Assembly (NCBI RefSeq): GCF_000091325.1
Contig: NC_014012.1
Coordinates: 3,728,500-3,792,499, forward strand
Source: Shewanella violacea DSS12
GTDB taxonomy: Bacteria; Pseudomonadota; Gammaproteobacteria; Enterobacterales; Shewanellaceae
Direction of reading: 5' to 3'
DNA length: 64,000 bases
Shown: one piece after another, positions 49,778 through 59,413 of the stretch
Numbering within the stretch: the first letter of the stretch is position 1
Layout of the letters: every line of letters starts with the position of its first letter
Program-made: the position numbers and the translations under genes
The notes under the pieces: generated by a model
Databases searched by the model: none
What the model was told of the DNA's origin: nothing
The model's input: the letters and a program-made list of their open reading frames with translations, nothing else

Positions 49778-51238
49778 GTGACAGCAATAAGCCAACTACA
49801 ACCTCAAGCACTCTGGCAGTGGTTCGATCAGATCTGTGCGATCCCACATCCTTCTAAGCATGAGCAAGCACTCAGCGCGCACATTCAAGCTTGGGCACGA
49901 GATAAGCAACTTGAAGTTGTTGAAGATAAAGTCGGTAACCTCATCATCAAGAAACCTGCCACACCTGGCATGGAAAACCGCAAGACAGTGGTCCTGCAGG
50001 CCCATATTGATATGGTGCCCCAGAAGAACTCAGATAAGCTTCATGACTTTGAGAAAGACCCTATCGTTCCTTACGTGGATGGTGATTGGGTTAAGGCTCA
50101 GGGCACGACTCTAGGTTCTGACAATGGCATAGGCATGGCGTCTGCGTTAGCCGTTTTGGGCTCAGATGATATCCCCCACGGCCCATTGGAAGTCCTATTA
50201 ACTATCGATGAAGAAGCTGGCATGACTGGCGCATTTGGCCTGGAAGCCGGTTATCTGGATGCCGAGATCCTGATCAACACAGATTCAGAGCAAGAAGGCG
50301 AGATTTACATGGGCTGCGCCGGTGGTGTTGACGCCCAAATCAGTGTGCCTATGGTGTGGCAAGCCCCGGAGTCGAGCAATGCAACATACACCTTGACCCT
50401 ATCGGGTTTAAAAGGCGGTCATTCCGGTGTGAACATACATCTTGGACGTGGTAATGCCAACAAGCTGCTGGCCCGCTTCCTGTTTAACTACGCCGATGAC
50501 TCGGCGCTGGAATTAACTGACTTCACCGGTGGTTCTCTGCGTAACGCCATCCCTCGTGAAGCCAGTATCAGCTTTATGCTACCCGCTGAAAACATCGCTA
50601 AACTTGAGACTCAGATCCAAGAATTTCAGGCGCTTATCAGGGAAGAGCTAGCCATTGCCGATCCAGATATGTTACTGGAACTAGCCGAAGTGTCAGCAGC
50701 CAAGCAAGTCATGAGCGAAGATACTCAAAATATACTGATTGATCTACTCAATGCTTGTCCAAATGGCGTGATCCGCATGAGTGATGAGGTTGAAGGTGTT
50801 ACTGAGACTTCATTAAATGTCGGCGTTATCAGCACAGAAACCCAAAGCGTTGAGATTCTCTGCTTAATTCGCTCACTGATAGATTCGGGTCGTGAAGAAG
50901 TCGAAAGCGTATTAACCTCACTGACAAACTTAGCCGGTGTTAGCATAGAGTTCAGTGGTGCTTACCCGGGATGGAAGCCAGATAACAGCTCACCTGTGAT
51001 GGCACTAGTTCGTGAAACCTATGACGACATCTACAACAAGAAACCTGTGATCATGGTGATTCATGCGGGTCTTGAATGTGGGCTGTTTAAGAAGCCTTAT
51101 CCTGAGATGGACATGGTATCGATTGGTCCGACTATTCGCTACCCACATAGTCCCGATGAGAAGGTACTCATAGAGACAGTAGGCCAATACTACAAGCTGC
51201 TGTTAGCGGTACTGGAACGTATCCCAGAGAAAGATTAA
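49778..51238 (+). CDS. pepD: Cytosol nonspecific dipeptidase (aminoacyl-histidine dipeptidase)
   Basis: PepD is an M20 zinc dipeptidase cleaving Xaa-His and other dipeptides. I start at GTG 49778 (reads M-TAISQLQPQALWQWFDQIC), with AAGGGG eight bases upstream; the upstream ATG adds 23 residues without homology. The 486 residues match the E. coli length. Zinc ligands are in VVLQAHIDMVPQK, TTLGSDNGIGMA and NTDSEQEGEIYMGCAGG, with DEEAG as the catalytic Glu pair and VIHAGLECGLF near the end. It is divergent from the M17 peptidase gene. Confidence 0.97.
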   Translation: MTAISQLQPQALWQWFDQICAIPHPSKHEQALSAHIQAWARDKQLEVVEDKVGNLIIKKPATPGMENRKTVVLQAHIDMVPQKNSDKLHDFEKDPIVPYVDGDWVKAQGTTLGSDNGIGMASALAVLGSDDIPHGPLEVLLTIDEEAGMTGAFGLEAGYLDAEILINTDSEQEGEIYMGCAGGVDAQISVPMVWQAPESSNATYTLTLSGLKGGHSGVNIHLGRGNANKLLARFLFNYADDSALELTDFTGGSLRNAIPREASISFMLPAENIAKLETQIQEFQALIREELAIADPDMLLELAEVSAAKQVMSEDTQNILIDLLNACPNGVIRMSDEVEGVTETSLNVGVISTETQSVEILCLIRSLIDSGREEVESVLTSLTNLAGVSIEFSGAYPGWKPDNSSPVMALVRETYDDIYNKKPVIMVIHAGLECGLFKKPYPEMDMVSIGPTIRYPHSPDEKVLIETVGQYYKLLLAVLERIPEKD

Positions 51239-51244
51239 TCAAGT

Positions 51245-51275
51245 TTGCTAGAACCTAGTTCCTAGGTTCTAGCAA
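51245..51275 (+). terminator. pepD terminator hairpin
   Basis: TTGCTAGAACCTAG-TTC-CTAGGTTCTAGCAA is a perfect 14-base stem seven bases after the pepD stop. U-rich sequence follows only weakly. Confidence 0.7.
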
Positions 51276-51280
51276 CTTCT

Positions 51281-51358
51281 TCTAAAATCCTTATTTAAAA
51301 TCATTCTTTAAAAAACCTTATTTAAAAATCCTTAGTTAACAGCCCTTCTTTAAAATCC
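51281..51358 (-). repeat. Six-unit 13-14-bp array at the dinB 3' end
   Basis: On the minus strand the dinB end GGATTTTAA(AGAAGG) is followed by AAGGATTTTTAAATAAGG, GGTTTTTTAAAGAATG, TGATTTTAAATAAGG and GGATTTTAG. Unit boundaries on the plus strand fall at 51290, 51303, 51317, 51331, 51344 and 51358. The unit nearest the gene contains the dinB stop codon; most others keep a GATTTTAA-like core. Confidence 0.7.
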
Positions 51359-52462
51359 TAGGTCCATCTGCGACTCTCTGACTTCATTGTCTGCCGCCCT
51401 AGTGTTAACCGCCGACTGACTCGCTAAGCCCACCGACACACCTAATAATCGAATACCTCTCCCCTGCTGACGCTCCAAGGCTTGTGCGAGCAGATCATAA
51501 AATAACGTCACCGATATTTCATCGGATCTGTGTTCTATGGTGGTCTGTTTAAAATCACTAAACTTAAGCTTAACCACTTGCTTATTGATACTGCGATCTT
51601 TAGCGCTGCGCGTCACTCGCGCCGCCAACTCCTGAATAAGTTGAGGCATCACCCCATGACACTGTTCCAGGGTATAGATGTCCTTTGCCAATGTTGTCTC
51701 GACCCCCACAGATTTACGCTCCCTGTGCGGCGAGATGCCCCGCTCATCTATACCTTGAGCCCGCTCAATCAAGACTGCACCAAATTTCCCAAAACGCTCT
51801 ATCAAAGCTGATTTGGGATAGTCCTGTAGATCGCCACAGGTTTTCAGGCCAATATCCTCAAGTTTCTTACCCGTCACCTTGCCCACCCCAGGGATCTTAG
51901 TCAGGGGTAAGGTTTTCACGAAGGGGGAGATCATATCCGGGGTTATCACATATTGTCCGTTGGGTTTATTCAGATCTGAGGCGACCTTGGCAAGAAATTT
52001 AATCGGCGCAATACCGGCAGAAGCTGTGAGGCCTGTGACTTCGAAGATCTCCTGCCTGATAGCTTCAGCTATCAAGGTAGCAGAGCCCTGACATTGAGTG
52101 CAGTCGGTGACATCTAGATAAGCTTCATCAAGAGAGAGAGGTTCAATCAAGTCGGTATAGCGAGCAAATACTTCACGGATCTGTATTGAGACCTCTTTGT
52201 ACACCGACATGCGCCCAGGCACTAATATCAAATCTGGGCACAGTTTCAACGCATAGCCCGAGGCCATGGCCGAACGAACGCCAAAAACCCTAGCCTCATA
52301 ATTACAGGTACTGATAACCCCACGGCGATCACTGCGCCCGCCCACAGCTATGGGTTTACCTCTGAGCTCAGGAAAGTCGCGCATCTCGACCGCGGCAAAA
52401 TAGCAGTCCATATCGATATGAATAATTTTCTTCAAATTAGTTTTCAAAGCAGTTTTCAACAC
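51350..52462 (-). CDS. dinB: DNA polymerase IV (Y family)
   Basis: An SOS-induced translesion polymerase of about 370 residues. The longest start is GTG 52462; the family-like beginning [20 protein letters not shown] starts at TTG 52435, so the exact start is uncertain. Catalytic motifs are [10 protein letters not shown] (Asp pair) and SLDEAYLDV near 105-113, with the finger segment and HhH repeat [17 protein letters not shown] near 190. The C-terminus ends early (SQMDLGF) without a clear beta-clamp box visible to me. A perfect LexA box lies upstream. Its stop codon lies inside a short tandem array. Confidence 0.94.
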   Translation of the reverse strand: MLKTALKTNLKKIIHIDMDCYFAAVEMRDFPELRGKPIAVGGRSDRRGVISTCNYEARVFGVRSAMASGYALKLCPDLILVPGRMSVYKEVSIQIREVFARYTDLIEPLSLDEAYLDVTDCTQCQGSATLIAEAIRQEIFEVTGLTASAGIAPIKFLAKVASDLNKPNGQYVITPDMISPFVKTLPLTKIPGVGKVTGKKLEDIGLKTCGDLQDYPKSALIERFGKFGAVLIERAQGIDERGISPHRERKSVGVETTLAKDIYTLEQCHGVMPQLIQELAARVTRSAKDRSINKQVVKLKFSDFKQTTIEHRSDEISVTLFYDLLAQALERQQGRGIRLLGVSVGLASQSAVNTRAADNEVRESQMDLGF

Positions 52463-52507
52463 ACTCTTGTAAACACTCTCTCAGCAAGAAGCCCTCTCAC
52501 ACCACTA

Positions 52508-52527
52508 TACTGTATATAAAAACAGTA
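52508..52527 (-). promoter_or_regulatory. LexA (SOS) box of dinB
   Basis: TACTGTATATAAAAACAGTA matches the full consensus TACTGTATATNNNNACAGTA, 46 bases before the dinB start. LexA control is standard for dinB. Confidence 0.92.
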
Positions 52528-52624
52528 TCCAATAAAAATGAGACTTAAGATAAAAAATTGCATGAGGAAGGAACAAAAAACGAATAAGGAGTAGGAAATG
52601 AATAAAGAGTAAGCAACAAACAAA

Positions 52625-52655
52625 AATGCCATCGAGTCATTAACCCAATGGCATT
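52625..52655 (-). terminator. Terminator after the fghA tail repeats
   Basis: AATGCCAT and ATGGCATT pair across 15 bases, with TTTTTG after them on the minus strand. It lies beyond the extra fghA tails. Confidence 0.65.
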
Positions 52656-52694
52656 ATCAAAGTAGAAAACTATTTAGCTTTAGCTGGCGCTAAG

Positions 52695-52948
52695 GTGTTC
52701 AGCATGGAATTTTAAATGATGCTCGATGAAACTCGTGATGAAAAACATATCTGAATGATCCAGTTTTCTTAAATCAAGCAAGCTCTCAAATCAAGAGTCT
52801 TCCAATTTAGCTAACATCTAAGTGTTCAGCATGGAATTTTAAATGATGCTCGATGAAACTCGTGATGAAAAACATATCTGAATGATCCTGTTTTCTTAAA
52901 TCAAGCAAGCTCTCAAATCAAGAGTCTTCCAACTTATCAGTCACTTAA
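52695..52948 (-). repeat. Two extra 127-bp copies of the fghA 3' end
   Basis: GTGTTCAGCATG occurs at 52695, 52822 and 52949, each 127 bases apart; the last is inside fghA. On the minus strand the extra units read DHSDMFFITSFIEHHLKFHA then EHL-SAS-stop and EHL-DVS-stop, where fghA reads DHSYFFISSFIEQHLKFHA then EHL-SD-stop. The two extra units are nearly identical to each other but clearly differ from fghA. Confidence 0.9.
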
Positions 52949-53791
52949 GTGTTCAGCATGAAACTTCAGGTGTTGCTCTATGAAGCTGGATATAAAGAAG
53001 TAACTATGATCGTAACCTTCATGGCTTTCTAGCACTAAAGGATAACCACTGTTCTTGGCCGCCGCAGCTAAGACTTCAGGTTTTAGCTGTTCAGATAAGA
53101 AGTTATCCGCTTCCCCTTGGCTGACTAGAGCAGGCACAAATGACTGACCATTTTTCTCAGAGGCATTACGCATTAGAGTACTGGCATCGTAATCGGACCA
53201 AGCTGCCGTGTCTCTGCCTAAGTAAGCAGTAAAGGCTTTCTTACCCCAAGGGCAGTTTATTGGATTACTGATTGGGCTAAATGCCGAAACAGACTGGTAA
53301 GCTGCACTGTTTCTCAGGGCGATGACTAAGGCGCCATGTCCACCCATTGAATGGCCAGCAATAGAACGCTTGTCTGTCACCGGGAACATTGACTCGACCA
53401 AGGCGGGTAGCTCATGGACTATGTAGTCATACATCTGGAAATGCTTATTCCAAGGAGCCTGAGTGGCATTAACATAGAAACCAGCACCTTGACCTAAGTC
53501 GTAACCCTCATCGTCGGCAACGTCACTGCCACGGGGGCTAGTATCCGGTGCAACTATGGCGATACCAAGCTCAGCAGCAATGCGCTGGGCGCCCGCTTTA
53601 TGCATGAAGTTTTCATCACTACAAGTCAAACCAGATAACCAATAAAGAACCGGTACTTTCTGACCATTTGACGCCTGAGGCGGCAGGTAAATAGCGAAGC
53701 GCATCGCACAATTTAAGCTCTTGGACTGGTGACTATATTGCTTATTCCAGCCACCAAAGCTTTTATTACTACTGAGATTTTCTACTGTCAT
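52937..53791 (-). CDS. fghA: S-formylglutathione hydrolase
   Basis: FghA hydrolyses S-formylglutathione to formate and glutathione, step two of formaldehyde detoxification. The 284 residues show the alpha/beta-hydrolase esterase D fold: YWLSGLTCSDENFMHKAGAQ, the nucleophile in GHSMGGHGALVIAL (Ser near 149), QGEADNFL (Asp), and the His of SHEGYDHSYFFI. It lies 161 bases downstream of adhC on the same strand. Extra copies of its tail follow it. Confidence 0.96.
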   Translation of the reverse strand: MTVENLSSNKSFGGWNKQYSHQSKSLNCAMRFAIYLPPQASNGQKVPVLYWLSGLTCSDENFMHKAGAQRIAAELGIAIVAPDTSPRGSDVADDEGYDLGQGAGFYVNATQAPWNKHFQMYDYIVHELPALVESMFPVTDKRSIAGHSMGGHGALVIALRNSAAYQSVSAFSPISNPINCPWGKKAFTAYLGRDTAAWSDYDASTLMRNASEKNGQSFVPALVSQGEADNFLSEQLKPEVLAAAAKNSGYPLVLESHEGYDHSYFFISSFIEQHLKFHAEHLSD

Positions 53792-53905
53792 TATTTATCC
53801 TTATTACCGCTTCAATATCCCAGTGACCAGCTTGTTCACGGGAATATTGCAGCGATAGGACTATTGATTAATCTAAGGTTGAAGCGGGATTATCCGCTTC
53901 GAGAG

Positions 53906-53952
53906 CATTTATCCAAATGACTATTTTGTCAAAGTGACTACTTATCGAAATA

Positions 53953-53955
<3 letters not shown>
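53906..53955 (-). repeat. Degenerate tail repeats after adhC
   Basis: On the minus strand the gene end ATTTCGACAAATAA (reads FDK-stop) is followed by ATTTCGATAAGTAG (FDK-stop again), ACTTTGACAAAATAG and ATTTGGATAAATGC. Unit length is about 13-17 bases; the first extra unit keeps frame and stop. Confidence 0.6.
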
Positions 53956-55140
<1,185 letters not shown>

Positions 55141-55246
55141 CTAACTCCTCACATCATGCTGATTTTAATATGGGATAAGTATATCCGCCAATATACGAAT
55201 TGATAATCCTACTTATGGGTAATTTACTTTTACCGCACAGTAACAA

Positions 55247-55513
55247 TCATCGTAATTGACTGTCTTTACTACCCCGTCGGTTATAACCAAGCTGTTTAGC
55301 CTGTTGGCTATCTAGCTCTACCTGACAAGTAATACACAGGCGAACTCCAGCTACTGCATCCCGACGGGCCTGTGGAATTTCTGTTTCGCACTCTTCACAA
55401 TGAGTCAGAGCAGAACCTGTAGTTAATTTTTTTCTGGCTTGGGCAACGGCATCATCCACACTGATGTCAATTTGCTCTTGCACCGCACCATCTCTTGACC
55501 AACCACCAGCCAT
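55247..55513 (-). CDS. DksA/TraR-type zinc-finger protein (YbiI-like)
   Basis: An 88-residue protein with one C4 zinc finger: CEEC near 39-42 and CITC near 60-63, as in YbiI and other short DksA/TraR relatives. The N-terminus MAGGWSRDGAVQEQIDISVD and the zinc-finger segment match that subgroup. The long coiled coil of DksA is absent, so RNA polymerase secondary-channel action is uncertain. It is divergent from the LysR gene. Confidence 0.85.
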   Translation of the reverse strand: MAGGWSRDGAVQEQIDISVDDAVAQARKKLTTGSALTHCEECETEIPQARRDAVAGVRLCITCQVELDSQQAKQLGYNRRGSKDSQLR

Positions 55514-55692
55514 GAAAAATCCCTCCTGATTTTGCTGTAACTTATAAACTTGTTATGTCGAGCCGTTCGATGAGATAAGTTGCCAATTCCAGTAAAATGA
55601 AAACCTGTACTCGCGAATTAGGTGTATTATATTCCCTACTCAAATAATGATAATCTAGCAAATTGTAAAATGACTTTTACCTGGAGGTAATA

Positions 55693-56562
55693 ATGTTTAA
55701 CTGGGAAGGTATCAGTGAATTTGTCGCCGTCGCGGAAACTGAAAGCTTTACTCAAGCCGCTAAGCGACTGGGAATATCCACGGCTCAGGTTAGTCGACAA
55801 GTCAGTGCTCTGGAGACCCGCTTAGCCACAAAACTCTTCCACCGCACCACACGTAAGGTCTCGGTAACGGAAGCAGGACAGGTCTACTTTCAACATTGCA
55901 GGCAAGTGCTCGATGGGCTGGAGGAGGCAGAAAGAGCCATCACTAACCTACAGAGCACACCGAGGGGACGCTTGAAAATCACCGCTCCGGTCACTTATGG
56001 GGAGAGAACATTAGCCCCCTTAATTAATGATTTTATTACCAAGTATCCAGAGTTGGAGGTACAGCTTAACTTAACTAACCTGAGAGTAGACCTTATAGAT
56101 GAAGGCTATGATCTGGCTATCCGCCTGGGTCAACTAGAAGATTCCACCATGATGGCAAAACGTCTTGGCAAGCGAACTCATTATGTCTGCGCAGCTCCCA
56201 GTTATCTCTCTACCTATGGGATCCCCCACTCCTTATCTGAACTGGAGCAACATAACTGCCTATTGGGTACGTTAGATTACTGGCGTTTTCAGGACAAGGG
56301 GAAAGCAGTCAATATCAGAGTCAGGGGGAATCTCAACTGTAACAGCGGCAGGGCTCTGGTCGATGCCGCGGTGAAAGCCATAGGGATCACTCATCTACCC
56401 GATTATTATGTCTTACCTTACCTAGAGAGTGGTGAACTCGTGTCAATACTCGAGCAGCATAGACCCTTCGATGATGGGATCTGGGCCGTTTATCCACAAA
56501 ACAGGCACCTGTCACCTAAGGTACGTATATTGATTGAACACCTGACTGAACAATTAAAATAA
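55693..56562 (+). CDS. LysR-family transcriptional regulator
   Basis: A 289-residue regulator: winged helix-turn-helix at about 1-60 (FVAVAETESFTQAAKRLGIS, then AQVSRQVSALETRLATKLF) and a substrate-binding domain from about 90 with GRLKITAPVTYGERTLAPLI. A TGGAGG site lies six bases before the ATG. It faces away from the YbiI-like gene, 179 bases apart, close to adhC-fghA. A role in formaldehyde response would fit the context but is inference. Confidence 0.93.
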   Translation: MFNWEGISEFVAVAETESFTQAAKRLGISTAQVSRQVSALETRLATKLFHRTTRKVSVTEAGQVYFQHCRQVLDGLEEAERAITNLQSTPRGRLKITAPVTYGERTLAPLINDFITKYPELEVQLNLTNLRVDLIDEGYDLAIRLGQLEDSTMMAKRLGKRTHYVCAAPSYLSTYGIPHSLSELEQHNCLLGTLDYWRFQDKGKAVNIRVRGNLNCNSGRALVDAAVKAIGITHLPDYYVLPYLESGELVSILEQHRPFDDGIWAVYPQNRHLSPKVRILIEHLTEQLK

Positions 56563-56591
56563 CACCTCATAAAAATAAAGCAGTGAACAAA

Positions 56592-56617
56592 AATGCCAGT
56601 CAATATAAGACTGGCAT
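56592..56617. terminator. Bidirectional terminator, LysR and chemoreceptor
   Basis: AATGCCAGTC-loop-GACTGGCATT, with TTTTTG after it on the minus strand. It lies between convergent genes. Confidence 0.8.
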
Positions 56618-56626
56618 TGAGATTAT

Positions 56627-56758
56627 TAGTACCTGAACTATCGCTTAAATTAGCACTTGAATTAGCACTTGAATTAGCACTTGAATTAGTACTTCAATTA
56701 GTACTTAAGTTAGCATGTAAACCTGAGTCACTCCCCAGGTTACGACTAGATCTTAAAC
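56627..56758 (-). repeat. 12-bp array, 11 units, in phase with the chemoreceptor 3' end
   Basis: Eleven 12-base units. Consensus (minus) is ATTYAAGTRCTA; three identical units lie at 56651-56686. The last unit, 56747-56758, is the gene end itself (TTTAAGATC, stop TAG). Read with the following base, most units give F/L-K-x followed by TAA or TAG, so the terminal four codons including the stop have been iterated. Two units nearest the gene are degenerate. Confidence 0.85.
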
Positions 56759-58747
56759 TGCTGGATATTCTTCGATAGGTCATCTGTCACATGTTTGAAC
56801 TCGCTGAGACTCGCCGACAGAGCTTCACTGGATGCTAATGAATCATCGGACAGACCTCGAACATTCTCCACATTGCAGGCCACCTCTTCGGCAACCACTG
56901 CCTGCTGACTGATGGCTGAGGTGATCTCAACCGTCTGCTGCTGAATCGCCGAGATGGCACTGGTGATGCCAGTTAGCGCCTCTTCGACTTTAATGGTCAG
57001 CTCCTGACCCACATTAGCCTGCTCTACCCCCTCCTCCATGACTTGCTCAGCCTGAAGTGCATTTTGTTGTAGAGTCTGGATGATCTCCTGAATATTGGCG
57101 GTGGAGTCTTGCGTCCGCGAAGCTAAGGTTCTCACTTCATCAGCCACGACAGCAAAACCTCTGCCCTGCTCACCGGCACGAGCAGCTTCGATGGCGGCAT
57201 TAAGGGCTAACAGGTTAGTCTGCTCTGCGATGCCACGGATCACACTTAGCACCTCACCAATCTGCTCCGAGCTGGTTCTCAGGTGACGGACCACCTTAGC
57301 GGCCTCGATGACCTGAGAGGAAAGTGACTGCATACCTTGAGTAGCCTTGGCCACAATTTTCATCCCCTCACGGGACTCCTGCTGAGCTTTGTCGGCAAAC
57401 TCACTGGCTAGCTGGGCACTATTGGCCATCTCCTGAGAGGTATGGGCCATCTCTGTGGCCGCTGTAGCCACGCTGGATATCTCTTGCTTCTGCTTTGAAA
57501 CCGAATGCAATGCCTCATCACATATGTTAACCGCCCCACTTACCCCTGAATTGACCTTCTGAGTCAGTTCACGGGTCTGCTCTAGCATTCCCTGCACCTT
57601 AGCCGCGAAGCGGTTAAAAGCATCACCTAGTTTTCCCAGCTCATCCTCTCTGTCCATATTGATACGCTTAGAGAGATCGCTATCACCTAGGGCAATATCT
57701 TCCATGGCTTCGAGTAAACGATTTATCTGACGCCTAAAGGGTAACAGCATCATCCAAACCGTTGCGCCCACTAAGAGCATGATGACTACGGCAAGCAAGC
57801 TTGCGTTGACCATAGCCTCATTGACTGGCTCCTCAATGACATCATTAGGCAACATAAAGGCAAGATGCCATTTTTGCTGGGGGTAATCACCACCTACACT
57901 GACATAACTGACTCTTTGCTGTACGCCTTTGAAGGTCACTTCGGCAATACCTTGCTCCTTTGAATTCATCAGGCGACTCAGTTGCCCGAAACCTTGGCTA
58001 TCCTTGAAATAAGTATCGACCTTACTCATCAAGGAACCAGGTTGAAACTGCTGAGTGAAGCCGGGGAAGTACACCAGTTGACCACTTTGAGTCATCAAGA
58101 ATGCCTGACCTTGACCTTGGTACTTCATCTTGGCTAACAGCTCTGTGCCTATGGTATCGATCAGTATGTCCATGCCACCGATACCGATAAACTCACCATT
58201 GGCATTTTTTATCACAGACTTAACTGTCGCCGAGATAGAACCATCGTTGGCATCCACCGCAGGGTCGGTCACATACATGCCATTTTTATTTATGCCTTCC
58301 TGCCACCAGGGACGTTTATTGGTGTAGTAGTCCCCCATCATTGTATCGACCATTGAGATCGAAATACTCGAAGGTATTGGCAGAACCAAAGAATACCGAC
58401 TTGATATCACTGTCAGTATTGGAGAAATGCTTAAAGTATTGGATAACACTTTGATACTCGCCGTCGCGATCTAAGTTGCTGAGTCGCCTCTTGTACTGAC
58501 TGAACCAATCCAATACTTGAGGTGAAGCAAAAACAGAGTCGATCACTTTGGCCTTCTCGACAAAGTAACGGGTCACTTCGTTGGATTTAACTTGCACCAA
58601 AACGGAGAGATCTGCATCGATCTGTTGGCGGGTTCTGTCACTTTCGCCGTTTACGAGGAAGACAGAAATGATGGCGAGTAAAATAGCCAATGCGCCGACA
58701 ATAGCAAAGACAAGCTGGAGACTGAGGGAGCTTTTTAGCTGCTTCAT
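56746..58747 (-). pseudogene. Methyl-accepting chemotaxis protein, frameshifted in a C5/G5 run
   Basis: The N-terminal frame (ATG 58747, 143 codons) stops at 58316; the remaining 540 or so codons continue in another frame. The sum of both, less one base, gives a 666-residue chemoreceptor: helix 1 at about 13-33, a dCache-like periplasmic sensor, helix 2, HAMP and a signalling domain with [20 protein letters not shown]. One extra base in the run of five C at 58332-58336 (plus strand) accounts for it: GAT-GGG-GAC would read [12 protein letters not shown]. That motif YxxxRPWW resembles the ligand-binding motif of amino-acid-sensing dCache domains. Confidence 0.9.
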
Positions 58748-59074
58748 GGGAGACCTTTCATTTATTTTTATTATTAACCCATCAATCTAGCAGAACTGCG
58801 CCGAGAGTGAAGACCTAACAGTGACGAAATAGTGAAAAGTGTTTCTTATATGTTGTAAAGCATTTTGCACAAGCAAGGTATTCTTATCAGGCTAAATCGA
58901 ACCATCAAGCCCCTGTGCCCCCTAGCTCAGCTCTAGCTCAGCTCTAGCTCATCTCGACACAGAAAATAAAAGTGATGCAAGTATAGGGAGAACAGCTTGG
59001 GCCAATGACAGACAGGAATAAAAAAAGGCATCTCGAGATCGAGATACCTTTTATCGTTTAAGCACTAAGTTTAG
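58748..59074. other. Intergenic region with 11-bp tandem repeat
   Basis: No gene supported. CTAGCTCAGCT occurs twice and CTAGCTCATCT once in tandem at 58922-58954 (11-base period). The nqr-end terminator is near 59025. Confidence 0.6.
59026..59052 (-). terminator. nqrM/nqr operon terminator
   Basis: GGTATCTCGA and TCGAGATGCC pair with one mismatch, with TTTTTTT after them on the minus strand, 23 bases after the nqrM stop. Confidence 0.8.
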
Positions 59075-59299
59075 CTAGATGATACGGTCTTTGGCGAGCT
59101 TGTCACGCCTCTCATCTTCGGCAGCCATTTTTGCTTTACGATTGTCACAAGGGTCATCGCAATCGCATGCCTTATCTATGCCTAAGGAGCCTAAGCCACC
59201 ACAACTTCCCGCAACAGCAGTACGCTTAACGAGATAGCCAATAGACATCAAAACAAAGAACAGCAGTAAAACAACAAATGTTGCGATAAATGTACTCAT
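59075..59299 (-). CDS. nqrM: (Na+)-NQR maturation protein NqrM
   Basis: NqrM (DUF539) is needed to assemble Na+-NQR, probably delivering iron to the Cys cluster of NqrD/NqrE. From ATG 59299 (MSTFIATFVVLLLFFVLMSI) the product has 74 residues; the longer frame upstream adds nothing family-like. One membrane helix at about 5-23 is followed by the Cys-rich CGGLGSLGIDKACDCDDPCD. It lies downstream of apbE at the end of the nqr cluster. Confidence 0.93.
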   Translation of the reverse strand: MSTFIATFVVLLLFFVLMSIGYLVKRTAVAGSCGGLGSLGIDKACDCDDPCDNRKAKMAAEDERRDKLAKDRII

Positions 59300-59413
59300 C
59301 AAATACTCCAAGTGTGACCTGAGCGAATTATACCACCTAAACACACATATTCGTTAAGGTGATTACTCGGCTAACAGGCTAATGCAAGAAACCAAGAAAA
59401 TGCTCGAATTTAT

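Noticed and set aside
56593..56778. A 61-codon Leu/Ala/Glu repeat frame on the plus strand
   Set aside because: It is produced by the 12-bp array and the chemoreceptor end on the opposite strand; no ribosome binding site.
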